From Closterium sp. Naga37s-1 (lineage: Eukaryota > Streptophyta > Zygnematophyceae > Desmidiales > Closteriaceae), in NCBI GenBank assembly GCA_947471745.1, contig CANJKZ010000010.1, forward strand, positions 8,615,501-8,679,500: a stretch of DNA of 64,000 bases, read 5' to 3'. This document shows, one piece after another, positions 1-17,600 of this stretch (position 1 is its first letter; every line of letters begins with the position of its first letter). The notes under the pieces are model-generated. The model ran no database searches, was not told the DNA's origin, and saw nothing but the letters and a program-made list of their open reading frames with translations. The position numbers were made by a program, and so were the translations under genes.

Positions 1-11
1 AGATCGAGCAG

Positions 12-2732
12 ATGAAAGAAGCCATGGCTGACATGGAGCAGGAGGGGGAGCCGGGAGGTGCGGCACGGGACGCACAGGTTGGGGACGCACGAGCAGGGGA
101 GGTGCGAGTAGGGGAGGCGCGAGCAGGGGAGGTGCGAGTAGGGGAGGCGCGAGCAGGGGAGGTGCGAGTAGGGGAGGCGCGAGCAGGGGAGGTGCGAGTA
201 GGGGAGGCGCGAGCAGGGGAGGTGCGAATAGGGGAGGCGCGAGCAGGGGAGGTGCGAGTAGGGGAGGCGCGAGCAGGGGAGGTGCGAATAGGGGAGGCGC
301 GAGCAGGGGAGGTGCGAATAGGGGAGGCGCGAGCAGGGGACGCACGGTTAAGGTTAGGGGCATGGTCAGGAGCAGGTGCGGGGGGAGGAGAGGGAGGGAG
401 CAGCGGCGAAGGGGCCAGAGCAGCGGCAGCAGCGTGGGCCGGTGCAGATGCCTCTGCTGGCGGGGCACTGGCTGGAGAAGGGAGTGGGAGGCGCTTGGAG
501 AGAGGAAGAAGCGGAGTGGGGAAGAGTGAAGCATGGGAGGGGTTTCAGAGAGGAGACAGCTTGGGGGAACTGAGGGGAAACAGCTCTGGGCTGGACTTGT
601 ATTCGTTGGATGGGGTGGGCGATGAGGGGCAGGCAGGGGGCGGCAGGGATGAGGGAAGGTGGGGGAGCGATGGTGGTGATGATGGTGAGGGGATGGAGGG
701 TGAGGGGATGGAGGGTGAGGGGATGGAGGAGGATGATAGACTGGATGGGAATGGTTTCAATGGCCAGGGTTACAATGGGCGGATGGAAGGGAGTGATCTG
801 CGCAGGCGGATGGAGGGGAATGGGTTGGGCGGGGCAATGGACGGGTGTGCGAGCCGCAAGCCAGGGCCGAAACGGAAGGAGGGGCCAGTGAGCCACTTCT
901 GCCAGAACGCACGGGTGAGTGCTTCTGTTTCCAACTTATGAGGCGCCTCAAAGCTGCTGCTGTCCCTCTCTGCAAGGCTCTTCCCGCGAGGCGCTTCTGT
1001 GACGTTGCTTTCAAGAGGCTGCTTTTTCTCCCCTCCCCGTTCCTTTCCCCCGTACACCCCACAAGAAGCCAAAAGCGCCGGAATGGACAGTACTGCCTCC
1101 ATTCCCTTCCCCTCACTGCTTTTCCTCATCCCCCGCTCCCCACTAGTTTCCACTCCCGGTTCCTCCCCTTCCCCCTCTCTTCCCCCCCCCCACAACCCCC
1201 CCACAACCCCTCTCTCCCCCCCACAATGCCGGTTTCTCTCCCCCGCAGCGACCACACAACACCGCTCTTACTCTCGTTCACCGCTTGCTTCCCCATCCTC
1301 CCCACAAAGCACCGTTACAAAAGAGGAGGGAGCAGCTGATGCGGCACATCAGGGCGCTGGAGAGGCTGGTGCCGCAGAGGGCTCGCAGCAACCCCACAGG
1401 AACATCCCTCCACCCCCCGTATCCCCACACATACACGCTCTCAGAAACTGGTGCCGCAGAGGGCTCGCAGTTGTCAACACTGCACTGTTCCTACTCTCAT
1501 TCTCCTTGTTGCTTCTCCCCACTCCACACCATTTCAGAAGCGGAGGGAGCGGCTGACGCGGCACATCCGGGCACTAGAGAAGCTGGTGCCGCAGAGAGCT
1601 CGCAGCGATGCAGCCTCTGTTCTCGAGTCCGCCATCTCCTTCATCAAACGGCTCTCCCGGGAGAACCAGGTGCGTAAGCTGGTCCCTCATTTTGCAGGTG
1701 CGTGCTGTTGCTGGTGCTCTCATGCAGCAGGTTGGTTGGGGGTTGCCGATACTTGCGGCACCACAAGCTGCTCCTCTTCTTCATCAAACGCATCTCCTGG
1801 GAGAGCCAAATCTGTGCTGTTGTGCTTTTCCGGAACCAGATGGGTGCTGTTCTCCCCGAGGCACGGGGAGTGGGTTGGGATTATCGGTACTTAGGCGCCT
1901 CAAACTGCGTCTGTTCTCAATCTGCCATCACTTTCATAAAGCCTCTCCAGAGAGAACCAGATCCGTGCGGTGTTCGGCTGTGCTCACTCATGTACCACTG
2001 CTGTCTTTGGGCCGTAAAAGGTGATGTTTGATGTCTAATTAGATGCCCGATCTGGAGACATTTGTTTTTTTTTTTTCTGTCTCACGATGCCGCCCACGCC
2101 AACGTCTGCCACTTTTCCCCTTCTCCCTTCCCCCCACCGCTTCCCCTTCTCCCTCCCCCCCGCCGCTTCCCCTTCTCCCTCCCCTCCGCCGCTTCCCCTT
2201 CTCCCTTCCCCCCGCCGCTTCCCCTTCTCCCTCCTCTCTTTCCCATCACAGGATGTGCGCAAAGAAGTGGCATCGCTGCGGCCCTCATCTCTGAGACCGA
2301 GCCCGCACACCCCATGTCAACACCCGCCATTTCCCCCCCCCCCCCCCCCCCCCCCCCTTCCACTCTCCCCCCTCTCCGTCACAGGATCTGCGCAGGGAAG
2401 TGGCAACGCTCCGCCCTTCATCTGAAGCCCATCCGGAACACCTCATGCCAACCCCTTCCCATGCTGCCACTGCTACTGCTACTGCGACTGGTAATGGTAC
2501 TGCTTCGGCTTCTGCTGTTCTTGATGCCGCTCCTGCCTCTGCTGCTGCGTTGAGTTCCCTGACAATTCCCATGGATCCTTCTAGTAGTGCGCTTGTTGCT
2601 TCTTCTGCTGCTGCTGCTACTGGTGCTGCTGGTATAGTTGCTGCTGCTGCTGCTGCTGCTGCCAACCCTGTTTCTGCTCCTGCTTTTGCCCTTGGTCGTG
2701 GGTGTAGCAATACACTCTCAGATCCCACTTAA
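12..2732 (+). CDS. bHLH transcription factor, 3 exons
   Basis: Exons 12-914, 1538-1669 and 2385-2732 join in phase to 460 aa; GT donors follow 914 and 1669, and AG acceptors precede 1538 and 2385. Exon 1 has a decapeptide array, an acidic Gly/Glu-rich stretch and ends SRKPGPKRKEGP then FCQNAR. Exon 2 continues KRRERLTRHIRALEKLVP and SVLESAISFIKRLSRENQ: basic region, helix 1, loop and helix 2 of a bHLH domain (about residues 296-345). Exon 3 adds a short helix (DLRREVATL) and an Ala/Thr-rich tail. The ATG at 12 lies at the window edge, so the true start may be upstream. Expected role is DNA-binding dimeric regulator in the nucleus; the subfamily cannot be assigned. The family call is firm, the N-terminus is not. 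Confidence 0.8.
91..330 (+). repeat. 30-bp minisatellite, 8 copies, in frame
   Basis: Eight tandem 30-bp units built from ggggaggtgcgag and ggggaggcgcgag halves. The length is a multiple of three, so it encodes a decapeptide repeat (GEVRVGEARA with V/I variation) in the bHLH protein without breaking the frame. Copies are nearly identical. Confidence 0.95.
939..950. repeat. junction-type palindrome TGAGGCGCCTCA
   Basis: A 12-nt perfect palindrome followed by AAG, matching the right arm of the TTTTGAG-N4-CTCAAAA family, 24 bp inside intron 1 of the bHLH gene. I could not see a flanking duplication here. Confidence 0.6.
1321..2300 (+). repeat. exon echoes of bHLH exons 2 and 3
   Basis: Partial copies of exon 2 lie at 1321-1390 (helix 1 region, RREQLMRHIRALERLVPQRA), about 1446-1472, about 1770-1830 (FIKRISWES) and about 1921-1975 (degenerate). 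A copy of the exon 3 start, with its acag acceptor, lies at 2252-2290 (DVRKEVASLRPSS). Only the copies at 1538-1669 and 2385 onward join in phase into a complete domain. A palindrome core AGGCGCCT at 1893-1900 separates the last two exon 2 echoes. Confidence 0.8.
2098..2240. repeat. pyrimidine-strand tandem repeat in intron
   Basis: About six copies of a 22-24 bp C/T-only unit (cgcttccccttctccctcc). A pure C run follows near 2333-2357. The tract precedes the exon 3 acceptors and acts at most as polypyrimidine tract; its strand asymmetry could allow triplex DNA. Confidence 0.85.
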
Positions 2733-4885
2733 ATGAGTTATGTACAGGGCGTGGTCCTGTATTTGCATCCATGAGAATGCAATGCAATGCTGTTGTGGTG
2801 CCAGAGGGTGAGGCTTGCTAATTGGTGGTTGTTTGTGCTACCCTTCTCATTCGATGTGGGATCCAATGGCCGATGTTGTTATTGCAGTCCCGAACTTGCA
2901 GTACAGGTTTCAGCCTATAAACCCTACATTCAGAATGCGGCACAATAAGGAGGCCTTGCCTGCCTCTCGATACAAGGTAATATCCTATGCTAGCTAACCA
3001 CCTCGTCACATCTCAATTATCATATCTATAACATAACCACTACCACGCCACAGTGTACCGTTCATCTCATACTTATGTCATTCAGTTTGCTGTGCAATAC
3101 CATACCATTCATGAACCTCGTCGTTCGAACTTCGCAGGTGCATGACTGACATCCTTCGACTCCTCTCCTGACAAACTCTTCAGCCACCGAGATTATCAGT
3201 TCTCCTCCGCACTACCTAGATTTCTTCGTGTCGCTCCTCAAAGCCTCGCTCAATGAGGAGCCCACTGAGACGTCTTTGCGCGAGACGTCTTCTCGTGATG
3301 GCCTTGACATGGCGGAATAAGCTAAGCGATCCGTTACCGAACCTTCTCACGTAGTTTCATCGACGGGGTTGACGATCGACGACATGCAGATAGACAGGCA
3401 CGTGAGGTTGCGACAGTGTTCGCATGGATGTCGCTTCGAGCACACGACAGTCGCGTGACCTTTACAGTCAGGCGACGTGTTCGTCGTCGTTTCAAGCAAC
3501 CTAGTAATGCCAGCCTCTGCCTTTACAGTCGGGCGGGGGAACTCTTGTGTGTCAGTGTTCCGCCGACCAAGAATAAGCGATGGGTTGTCCATCTCTGCCT
3601 TTCAGGAGTTTCCAAAGAAGTGCATGTCATTCCGTATTTTTTGTCGTTATCGGTCTAAACGAATTCACCAGCTTCTTGCAATTGCAGCGTAGTATATCTC
3701 AACGGAATGTAGCAGGCGCGCTAACGACAAAGTCGTTTCGACAAAACGACAAATTGCCCGGGGCAAAAAAAATAAACCCCAGACGGATGGCATGCCATTC
3801 GGGAGCCTCAACCCTAAAATTTTAGGGTTTAGGCTCCCGAATGGTGCATGCCATCCCGATAGGGTTTTAGTTTTTTCTGCCCGGGTCAGGGTGACGCTCC
3901 CGAAAGCGCCACCCCCGAGCGTCACCGCAAAACGGAGCGTCACCCCCGATTCCGTTGAGAGATACAGGAAAATCTTAGTTCCTTTTACCCGACCGAGGTC
4001 GACGAAGCACGAAGTTGTGCTGTCTCATATATTTCTCCCGGTCAGGCGTGCCTCCACCAGTCACTGCCTGAAATCCCCACGCATGCACTCTCCACGTGAT
4101 GGAGGTTTCTCGAAACGTTTCTGCATTTGGAACCACCGTGTGTCACGGGATCGCATCCATCAGGCGCCCGACCAAGAATTTTGTGTCGCGAGTAAAGCTC
4201 CTTGCGACTCCTGTAAGATTCCAACTCTACAATCTACAGGAATGGATATGATTCTCCACGAACCAGGGTTCCAAACGCTATCTCCAACATCCCGCATCAG
4301 CTGCTCCTTCCTCACTAGCGCACGAGACGGAAACCCACTCGTAGACGCAACCAGCCTCAGCGGATGGCTTAACTGTAAGTTGATCGAACGCCGAGACGCT
4401 AGAACCGAGATTCTTGTTCTTTCTTTCCCAGTCTTGTGGAGACAGATTCCGACTTGGCTGTCCCCGTCGCCAGAACTTCTGTCTTTCAACTAGACGCTTT
4501 TGTTTGTGTACCTGCTTGCACGCTGAGCTCAGAACCCGATTTGGCTTCTTGTTGCAGTTCAAGAGGGCATTGCAAGGCGGTGCCCGTCAGGAATTGGAGC
4601 TGATCTCAAGACCCTATTTGGCTTCTTGTCGCAGTTCAAGAGGGCGTTGCAAGGCCGTGGCGTTCACGAACTGCAGCTGGATCTTATTCTTTTCCTTGAA
4701 AGTTTGACCGTATTGGTTTCAGGGAGGACATAAACAATTTGTCCCAACCAAAAGTTGGAGAAACACCTGATCGACAAGAACCCTACGTGGAGGAAGAGGC
4801 GGAAATTGCGGCGCCTCGCGGGTCTCATAAGCACCAGTGCACCACAGCCGCACGTCTCGTTATTGGTGGGGGCTTTTTGCAAACC
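2733..4885. other. intergenic, bHLH 3' side to gene A 5' side
   Basis: No recognisable coding sequence. It contains the foldback relic at 3756-3884 and several short GC-rich inverted motifs around 3895-3950 (gagcgtcacc repeated). The part just before 4886 is probably the promoter and 5' UTR of gene A. No canonical TATA box could be assigned with confidence. Confidence 0.5.
3756..3884. mobile_element. foldback MITE-like relic with CCCTAAA/TTTAGGG core
   Basis: Two arms of about 64 bp fold back on each other: gcccggggcaaaaaaaataa on the left is matched by ttttttctgcccggg on the right, and both arms carry gcatgcca and cgggagcctc. The centre is ccctaaaattttaggg. A close relative lies at 26646-26806. 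No transposase is encoded. No clear target duplication was seen, so the boundaries are approximate. Confidence 0.65.
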
Positions 4886-9466
<4,581 letters not shown>

Positions 9467-10438
9467 TACGAAGTCGTTTAATTTACTCTAACGCGAACGG
9501 GGATGCAGGTTCATGCCATGCAAGTCTCATCAGCGCTCCAGAGATTTCCGTGGAAGAAAAACAGAGGAGCCCATGTGAGGAGTATTTGGGCAGGACGCAC
9601 GCGAGCCGCAGCAGAGAATTGAAATAGGTTATGTAGTATGAGTTGTCAACTACTACCGTTGCAGGCACTACATCATGTGCTTGCTCCTGCATGTCTTTAG
9701 TGCTGCTTCGCGAATCTTCTCATGGTCGAATGCGGAGCTCTCTAGAAATAAGCAATGAGGCGCCTTGGGTACCCTAATTGTGCCTCGACCTTTCGCGTCG
9801 GCTGGCGGCGGTCCCTTTCCTGCTTGACCTTACGTCTCCGCGACGGTCCCCATGCTCATTCTCAAACTCGCTGCTGCATGTCCCGTTTTCGTACAAGAGA
9901 CATTTCAACTTATCAGATCAGAAACCAGCTGTTAACCATTTCCTTCTTCTGTGTGTGTGCAGCCATGAATCGAGCTTGTTCAGCGGCGCTCTCTATCGGC
10001 GCGCTCCATCTTCTTTCTTACCCAGGTTTCTCCAGCTTTCTCACCCAGCCTTCCCTGCCCAGCAGCGCAGGCATCATCCTATGTATCCAGGCCATATTGT
10101 GTAGCGCATCATGATGCTGAAAGCACTTATAGCAGAGAACACTCTACGCGCTAGACGATGGTTTTTCTGAGAGGTCGTTCGATGGAAAGTGAAGCTCAGT
10201 CTGGGTCATGAGGAGCACAGCGCGCGGCGTTTAAAGGAAGTCGTATCGTGGTTTGCAACAGGAAGGGCTTTCTTTTCCTCTCCTTTTCTCACGCCTCGGA
10301 GGTGCATAAACCGAGAGATTTTCTTTCTTTCCTCACTCTTGTGGTGCCAGAAATCGGGAGCAGCATCGTGTAGTATCAGCCAGAAGAACCCCAGTCCCCG
10401 CGCTGCTGCACGTCTCACGACTAGCTTTGAACAGCATC
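9467..10438. other. intergenic between zinc-finger genes A and B
   Basis: No recognised gene. A half-palindrome (atgaggcgccttgg) lies at about 9754. The 300 bp before 10439 are probably the old promoter and leader of paralogue B. Confidence 0.5.
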
Positions 10439-11153
10439 ATGGATCCTTCACATCAGGAACACGTGCCCCCTGTTGAAGGTTCTACGACAGACCCTGTTCC
10501 TTCGGAAAAATCAAGTATGGCAAACCCTGTGCCTGTTGCTGAAGCGTCTAGAACAGCCTTGCCTGGCGATTCGGCTGATGCTACTTCAGCAGCGTACTCT
10601 ACACTTTCAGCCCTTTCGTCCGCCTCTCCCGCCGCCGGTTCCTCCCAGCAGCCTTCGCTTGCTTCTCCTAGATCTGCACCCAACCTTGCTGATTTGCCAA
10701 ATATAGGTGACTTTTGGATAGGAGGAGGGAGGCTGGGGACAGGCTCCGAAGCGGATCTCCAGGGCAGATTCTGTGGCAGGAGATTAAATATCTCTCCAGC
10801 GCGCCGAGGCCACATGAATTTGGACAAAAGAGGTGAGGAAGGCTGCATAAGCCTAGATTATTGGGAGTTGTTAGAGCTTTCGTCTTTCTTGCTGACATGT
10901 GTCACCTAATGTCTTTTGCTCATGCTTCACCGTGGCTGTATGTGGTGGCCAGTGAGGCAGGTAGAAGAGGCTTACCTGCACCAAGCAGAGGCACATGCCT
11001 GGGATGAAGCACAGTTGCGCCAGTATCAGGAGCAGCAGCAGCTGCAGCAGCAACAGCAACAGCAGCTGCAGGACTTGTACCAGCAACACCAGCAGCAAGA
11101 GCTTCAACTGCAGCTGATGCAGCAGCAGCAGCAGCATCAGCAGCACCAACATG

Positions 11154-11193
<40 letters not shown>

Positions 11194-11452
11194 TCAGCAG
11201 CAGAAACTCCGCTCACATCTGCAGCAGCTGGCACAGCAGCAGCAGCAGCAGTTGATGCTACAAGAACAGCAGCATCAGCAACAACGTTTGCAGCTGCACC
11301 ACCACCAGCAACAGCAACAACAGCTGATGCGGCATCAGCAAGAGCAGCAGCAACAACGTCTGATGCAGCAGGAACAACACTCGCCGCTAAACCAAGAGGA
11401 GCAGCAGCAACAAGGAAATCAGTGGCTCCAACAGCAGGAACTACAACAGATG
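10439..11452 (+). pseudogene. SUPERMAN-like paralogue B, degenerate finger, split by Copia
   Basis: Exon 1 (10439-10832) starts MDPSHQEH and ends in a decayed finger, GRFCGRRLNISPARRGHMNL then DKR: the first Cys is Gly and the second zinc His is Asp compared with gene A. The donor and acceptor (exon 2 from 10953, phase 1) are exactly where gene A has them, and exon 2 begins VRQVEEAYLHQAEAHAWDEA followed by Gln-rich sequence, so the two genes are true paralogues. A Copia LTR begins at 11453. After removal of the element the host frame meets TAG at once (the g of the duplicated target plus tag), with Gln-rich sequence continuing downstream at 24967-25130. It cannot bind zinc normally and looks dead. 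Confidence 0.75.
11448..11452 (+). repeat. target site duplication agatg (left)
   Basis: The 5-bp direct repeat agatg precedes the left LTR and recurs at 24962-24966 after the right LTR. Five base pairs is typical of Copia integration. Confidence 0.95.
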
Positions 11453-11889
11453 TGTTGGGAACAAACAATCTTAAGCGCCTCTGTCGTGTCGAAACACCAA
11501 GGCACAAGCGAAGCAGAGCATATCGAGGCACCAGCGAGTCAACCCTCGGAGGTTGAAGTAACCGCTGGAGGTTACGCGAAAGTCAAAGGTCAGCGACCTT
11601 TGACTTGACAAATGCAGCGCGACAGCAAGGACACACAACTGACTCGACATTGAGCAGTTGCCCGAGTCGCACTGTATCGAACCGCAACAGTAAAACAGTT
11701 TAATTATATCTCTTCGTATTCTTTGTACTCTTATATAAACCTTTGTACTTGCTTGTTTTAATTAACTTACTTTGCCCTCACATACCAGCGCAAGGTGGTT
11801 CAAGGACTTCATTTAAACGCTTCCGCTACTACATCACTCTACCCAGAGTTTAACCCTACCAAAGATCCTAAGGGGCACTCAGCCCAACA
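11453..11889 (+). repeat. outer Copia 5' LTR
   Basis: 437 bp, starts TGTTGGGAAC and ends GCCCAACA. It contains a TATA-like tatataaacc near 11731. The partner is 24525-24961. Confidence 0.95.
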
Positions 11890-11904
11890 TGGTATGAGAG
11901 CTGG
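11890..11904 (+). promoter_or_regulatory. outer Copia primer binding site
   Basis: tggtatgagagctgg directly follows the LTR and resembles the complement of the plant initiator tRNA-Met 3' end, the usual Copia primer. Confidence 0.8.
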
Positions 11905-13928
11905 TTAGGGTTAAAATTATTTCTCCTTAACACCTAATACACCAAGAGACATGTCTACCAGAAAGGAGAGGAACTCCTCCAACGGCTCTCCTGGTACTAC
12001 TCCTACTCCACCTCCTGCCTCTGGCCTACAGACAGAGGAAGGCACAACAACGAGACCGGCAGCTGGGTCTACTGAAACACCCGCAAACCAAGGCGCGGGC
12101 TTCGATCCAAGCATGATGGAGAAGTTCTTCTCCTTCATGTCCTTCTACGAGCAGCATCAGCAAGGAGCACCTGCGCAATCAAACAGCAGCAACAACAACA
12201 ACAACGTGACGCCCATGAGTCTCGATGGCTCATCCTACGCACGCGGGAATCAACAACAGCAACCTACCTTCGCTCCGTACGAGCCCCAGCGCGGCTCCGT
12301 CAGCTTCATGCCACAACCACAACCTGCATCGGGACAAGAGAGAACGCTGGACGCACTACAAGTTCAGTCGCAGTTCGCGCACGTTCTAAAACTGCAAACG
12401 ACAAAACCCTTCGACGGGAAGGATTTCTTTACCTGGTCGTTCGAATTCGAGCTGATGATGGAAGGAGCGCAAATCCTTGGCTACTTCGACGGGTCCCTGC
12501 CATACCCAACAAACGGCATACAGTATGAGAAGCAGCAGTACACCTATCAATCGATGATGGCGTACACGATACTACTGAGGAACATCACTCCAACTCAACA
12601 ACAAAACATACGGTCTTACCGAGGCTACGGCAACTCCGCGGAGCTCGCGTACAATCACTTGAAGAGCCTGTATCAAGCAACAGACAGCGTAAACCAAAGT
12701 CGGTTAATGGCGCAGCTGACAACAATCGAAATGAAACCAGGCGAGAAGGGAATGGCGTATATCAGTCGCTGCCGCGAGCTGCGCGACAAGCTTCTTCGAT
12801 GTGGAGGATCGATTTCAGAGGACGCCTTCGTCACGGTTGTCATCGGCGGTCTTGGTCCTCACTGGCGCTCCACTCGCGCCATACTACGAGCCCACGGGAA
12901 AATTTCTGAAGCAGCACTTTGCGCCGAAATCCACGCCGAGCAGCAAGACATGGACCTGCAAGAAGAACGACACAAGAGAAAGGTATCAGTGCCCGAATTC
13001 GCGTTTCACACTCAACGGCGCCACAACAACAACAACAATCGACCGAAAATCGTACCTCCGTTCTGCCACCTCTGCAAGACTTCAGGGCATCCTCGTACGC
13101 ACTGCCCGAATCGACAACAGTCAACGTCGCCGCAACGCCAACTTCGCCCTTCTAGCAGTCAAGTCGCCTCAACGCAAGCAAATCCGACAACTTCAGTACA
13201 AGTATCAACAACATCGACGGGACAACCTGCGAAAGGAACAAGAAACATCGTCAGCTGCATGGCAAGGCTGAGTGACTCCTGCGTAACTGAGTCACCACCA
13301 TATTACTCACCAGAAGAACAATCGACAACAGCACGCCTCGCCGCGAGTCACTTCAACCGAACCCGACGTACGCCGCCATCGCTCAAAGCGAGCCGTCCGG
13401 GAAGGATACATGGTTCTTGGACAGTTGCTGCGGACAACATATGTGCTCTTCAGGACGTTTCGTTCAACGCGAGCACCAACTTCAACGAGAAGTCGTCATC
13501 ACTGTCGCCAATAATCAGAACCTGCGCACACGACGACAAGGAGTAGTGCAACTTCAGTCACGAGAGACGAATGTCATACTGCAAATGTCCAAAGTCCTAA
13601 TAGCAGAAGGACTTGGCTACAACTTGCTGAGCGTCAGTCAGTTGATGGCGAAAGGCATACATCTGGAAGCCGACAGTACCACCCAGGAGTTCAAGCTGTA
13701 CCACGGGAAGGGCGGCCTCTACATCGGAAAGGCGGTCCTGAAGAACAATGTCTTCGTTCTCGATTTCATCCCAGACCTGGGCACCGCAGACAGTGACGGG
13801 ATCGTCACCTTCACATCTTGGACGCACCCGCCGGATCTCGACCCCGACTTTAGTCCGTAAGGCTTTTGGTATTCACATACCATTCCTGAAGCAGAACGAA
13901 CACGTGCGTTAGTAACAATACAACATTC

Positions 13929-14105
13929 GGCAGCAGCAGAGACAACATCGGCAGCAACAGAGACAACATCGACAGCAGCAGAGACAACATCGGCAGCAGC
14001 AGAGACAACATCGGCAGCAGCAGAGACAACATCGGCAGCAGCAGAGACAACATCGGCAGCAGCAGAGACATCATCGGCAGCAGCAGAGACATCATCGGCA
14101 GTAGC
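13929..14105 (+). repeat. 21-bp minisatellite inside outer Copia
   Basis: About eight copies of a 21-bp unit, gcagcagcagagacaacatc plus g, with small variants. It lies in the linker before the integrase part. Confidence 0.9.
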
Positions 14106-14546
14106 AGGAACAACAACAGTAGCAGCAACAACGACACCACTCCTCGTTGACGAAGCACCACCAACACCCGCACAGCAGCTGAATCCGGCTCAACGGGAAG
14201 TCCATAGAAGCGCAAACTTCACCGCCAGCTTCTACTCCAACTCCGACGCGTATCGACGCTCACCCGGACACCGCGCCTCCGAAGACATCTGGCACGCACG
14301 CATGGGACACCCAAGCAACACTGTGTTAAACAACACAATAAGAGCAGGAGTCCTTGACAAGGACTCGTTACTACTACTCGACGGCAGAGAACTTCAACGG
14401 GCACGAGGATCATGTCTTACCTGCCCCGAAGCCGACTTACCACATCGGCCGTTCACTCCTCATCACAACCCGAGCACACCCGCGTACGCACCCCTCGAAA
14501 AGGTGTATAGCGACATCCTGTACAATCGGGAACCAGGACAAGTAAT

Positions 14547-14671
14547 TGAGAAACTGAACGAGAATGAATTGACTAAGGGAAAGTTGGGTACAAATACAAA
14601 CCCTAGACAACTGTACCCTATATGTGCTACCCCACTATAGCCTACAGTAGCTATGTCATATAAATCTGACA
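14547..14671 (-). repeat. inner Copia 3' LTR (left)
   Basis: 125 bp. Preceded by target duplication gtaat at 14542-14546. On the minus strand a purine-rich tract (tatgggggtg) abuts it. Confidence 0.93.
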
Positions 14672-17600
14672 CACCCCCATAGGCAAAGTGGGGGAGAACA
14701 AGGGGTCACAAGACCAGTCAAGCAAAGCAAAGCAAGCTCAGGGTGGATCACAAAGTCACCACACATTCCGAGCACAAGTTCAAGGCCACAAGGCCAGTTC
14801 ACATGCAGGATTACATATATATATAAGGCTAGACAAGCAGGAGCAGGTGTATATATATATGCAACAGTACAAACAAGGTCAAGGGGTGAGCAAGTGAGGC
14901 AAGGTAGGCACAAGACCCAGCTGAGTACAGAAGCGCTGATGATCACAAGGCGCAAGTGCCTTGGTGAAGATATCAGCAGTGTTGGCCTCAGAGGCCACGT
15001 ACGCAAGCCGCAGCTGACCACGCTGCTGTAGCTCACGAGCAAGGAAGTAGCGGAGAGCAATGTGCTTCGTTCTGTGCTCCAGTCTCTGCTCTCGACACAA
15101 GGCCAGCATGGCCTTGTTGTCTACGTACAGCACTGGAGGAGAACGAGGCGGCTCTCCGAGGTCAGTCAGCAGGTAGGTGAGCCAGCGAAGCTCCTGTGCA
15201 GCCATGGCCCCGGCGTAGATCTCAGCCTCACAACTGGAGCCGAGAACAGAAGACGAGCGGGTAGCCCGCCACGAAACAGAGCCGGAACCAAGGCTGAAGG
15301 TGTAACCCTGTGACGACCGCTGCGTAGCCTGGTCGTCAGCCCAAGAAGCGTCTGCGTGCCCAGTGAGGACCACTGGACTCTGCCCTCCAAGCACAAGCCC
15401 CATGCCCGACGTACTGCACAAGTAGCGCAACACCCTCTTCGCTGCAGCCATGTGCTCCGGTCTGTGTCTCCCAGGAGCAACATAGCGTGCGAGAATGCTA
15501 AGAGGGTATGCAAGGTCAGATCGTGTGCAGGTCATGAGGTACATGAGGCAGCCAACAAGCTCTGGGTACGGGCCACTCGACTCTACGGACTCATCCGAAG
15601 GCAGAGCTGAGAGCGAGTGGCGAGTAGGCAGAGGAGTGGCCTGAGGCGAGGAGTACGTGAAGCCGAAGCGCTGAAGGACCTGCTGCACCATGTGTGACTG
15701 AGTCAGGGTAATGGTGCGGCGTGCTCTGTCCCGGGTGATCTGCAAGCCAAGGTAGCTGCGCAGTTCACCCAGGTCTGTGCACGTGTGTCTCTTCTGCAGC
15801 TCGGACTTCACGTGGGCGAGTCCAGCAGTGTCAGCTGTGGCAAAGACCAAGTCGTCGACGTACACGAGGATGTAGAACGGCGGCAAAGAAGTGTCGGTGC
15901 GCAGAAACAGCGACGGGTCGGCAGTAGAGGGAGCAAACCCAAGAGCCGCAAGTGTAGTCCTCAGTGTGTCGTGCCACTCACGCGGTGCCTGGCGGAGACC
16001 GTAGACTGGCCGCCGGAGGCTCTACTGGGTGCCAGGAGGAAAAGACCCAGTGAAGCCAGGTGGGCGACGCAGCCAGATCTCCTCGTGCAGGCTGCCCTGC
16101 AAGAAAGCAGTGCTGAAGTCAAGAGAGTGCAGCTCGTAGTCACGGTGAGCAGCTATGTGCAGCAGTACCCGAAGAGTGGTCATCTTCGGGGTGGGAGAGA
16201 AGGTCTGAAAGTAGTCAACTCCCTGCCGCTGATTGAAGCCACGAGCCACGTAACTCGCCTTGAAGACAGGCGGAGAACCCGGCGGCCGCTTCACCCTGAA
16301 AATCCACATGCCACTGACGATGTTCGCCCCAGGCGGGGGAACCTCGTCAACGTAGGTGCCTGTGGACTTCCAGGAAGCCATCTCTGTGTCCATAGCTGCC
16401 TGCCACTGAGAGGAGTAGGGACCCTCTATCGCCTCCGCGTAAGAGCGCGGAGTCGGGATGTCAAGTGCTTCCGGGTCTCCCTCAGGGGTAAGCAGTACGG
16501 ACACGAGATGAGGTGAAGCAGCAGCCAAACACTGGAACTCCTCCTGCCTGTCCTCAAGGACGTCCGTGCCAAGGGCACACTCACCCCCGACGGACGGAGG
16601 ACAGACAGACTCAGACTCATCGACAAGACTAGCAGCGTAGTCTAGACGACAGCGAGCAGCAAAGTCGACGAGCTCAGCAACTAGGGCAGACGCAGCAGTG
16701 GACTCAAAGGAAGGGTCGGTGACGACAGTAGCAAGGAGACGCGTGACAGTAGGACTGGCAGCACGAAGAGAGTCCGACTCCGGGTCGGGAAGAGCAGGAA
16801 GAGAGGACTCAGGAGGAGAAGGCAAAGGGGCACACAGAGGAGCAGTGGACGGACGCAGAGACATCCGGTGCGTGCCAGGGACAGGAGGAGGACGCTGACG
16901 CGAACCACGACCACTAGTGCGAGCAGGACGGACAGGCGACGCAGGGCGAGACGCAGGCTCACGACGCTCAGCAAGACCTCCAGTAGGACCAGTGTAGGGA
17001 GAAGGAGCGGGCAGTGGGGAGGCCGGCTGTAACTGTAACTGTGACGGGACAGGCTGTGGACACTCTAAGGGAGGAGGAGGACCAGTAGAAGGCGGGAGAC
17101 CAAGAACCTGCTGAAGGAGCGGAACGAAGTACGGCCGAGGCCGCGCGGCGACTCCAGACACAGCAGGGACAGCACCAGTACCCCCAGCGGCAGCACCATC
17201 GCCAGCAGCACCTCCAGCTCCAGTACCTCCAGCAGCACCAGTAGCACCCCCAGCAGGACCGCCTCCAGGACCGACAGCAGTAGCCTCAGCGCCAACACCC
17301 TCAGCAGCTCCAGCTCCAGTCGTACCCGCAGGCCCAGCAGCTCCAGTACTCCCAGTACGAGCACCTCCGGGACCCGCGGCACCAGCACCCTCAGCAGCCG
17401 AAGAACCTCCAGCTCCAGCAGCACGCCTCCAGCGCCGGGCAAACCACTCGCGCAGCTCCTGTGGAGAGAGTGGCTCCCGCCGAGACGAAGCACCCGGAGA
17501 ACCTCCAGGCTCAGCACCGCCAGACGCCACACGAGCAGGCCCAGCTCCCTCAGGCTCCGCACCCCCAGGCTCAGCACCTCCAGGCGTAGCACCCCCAGGC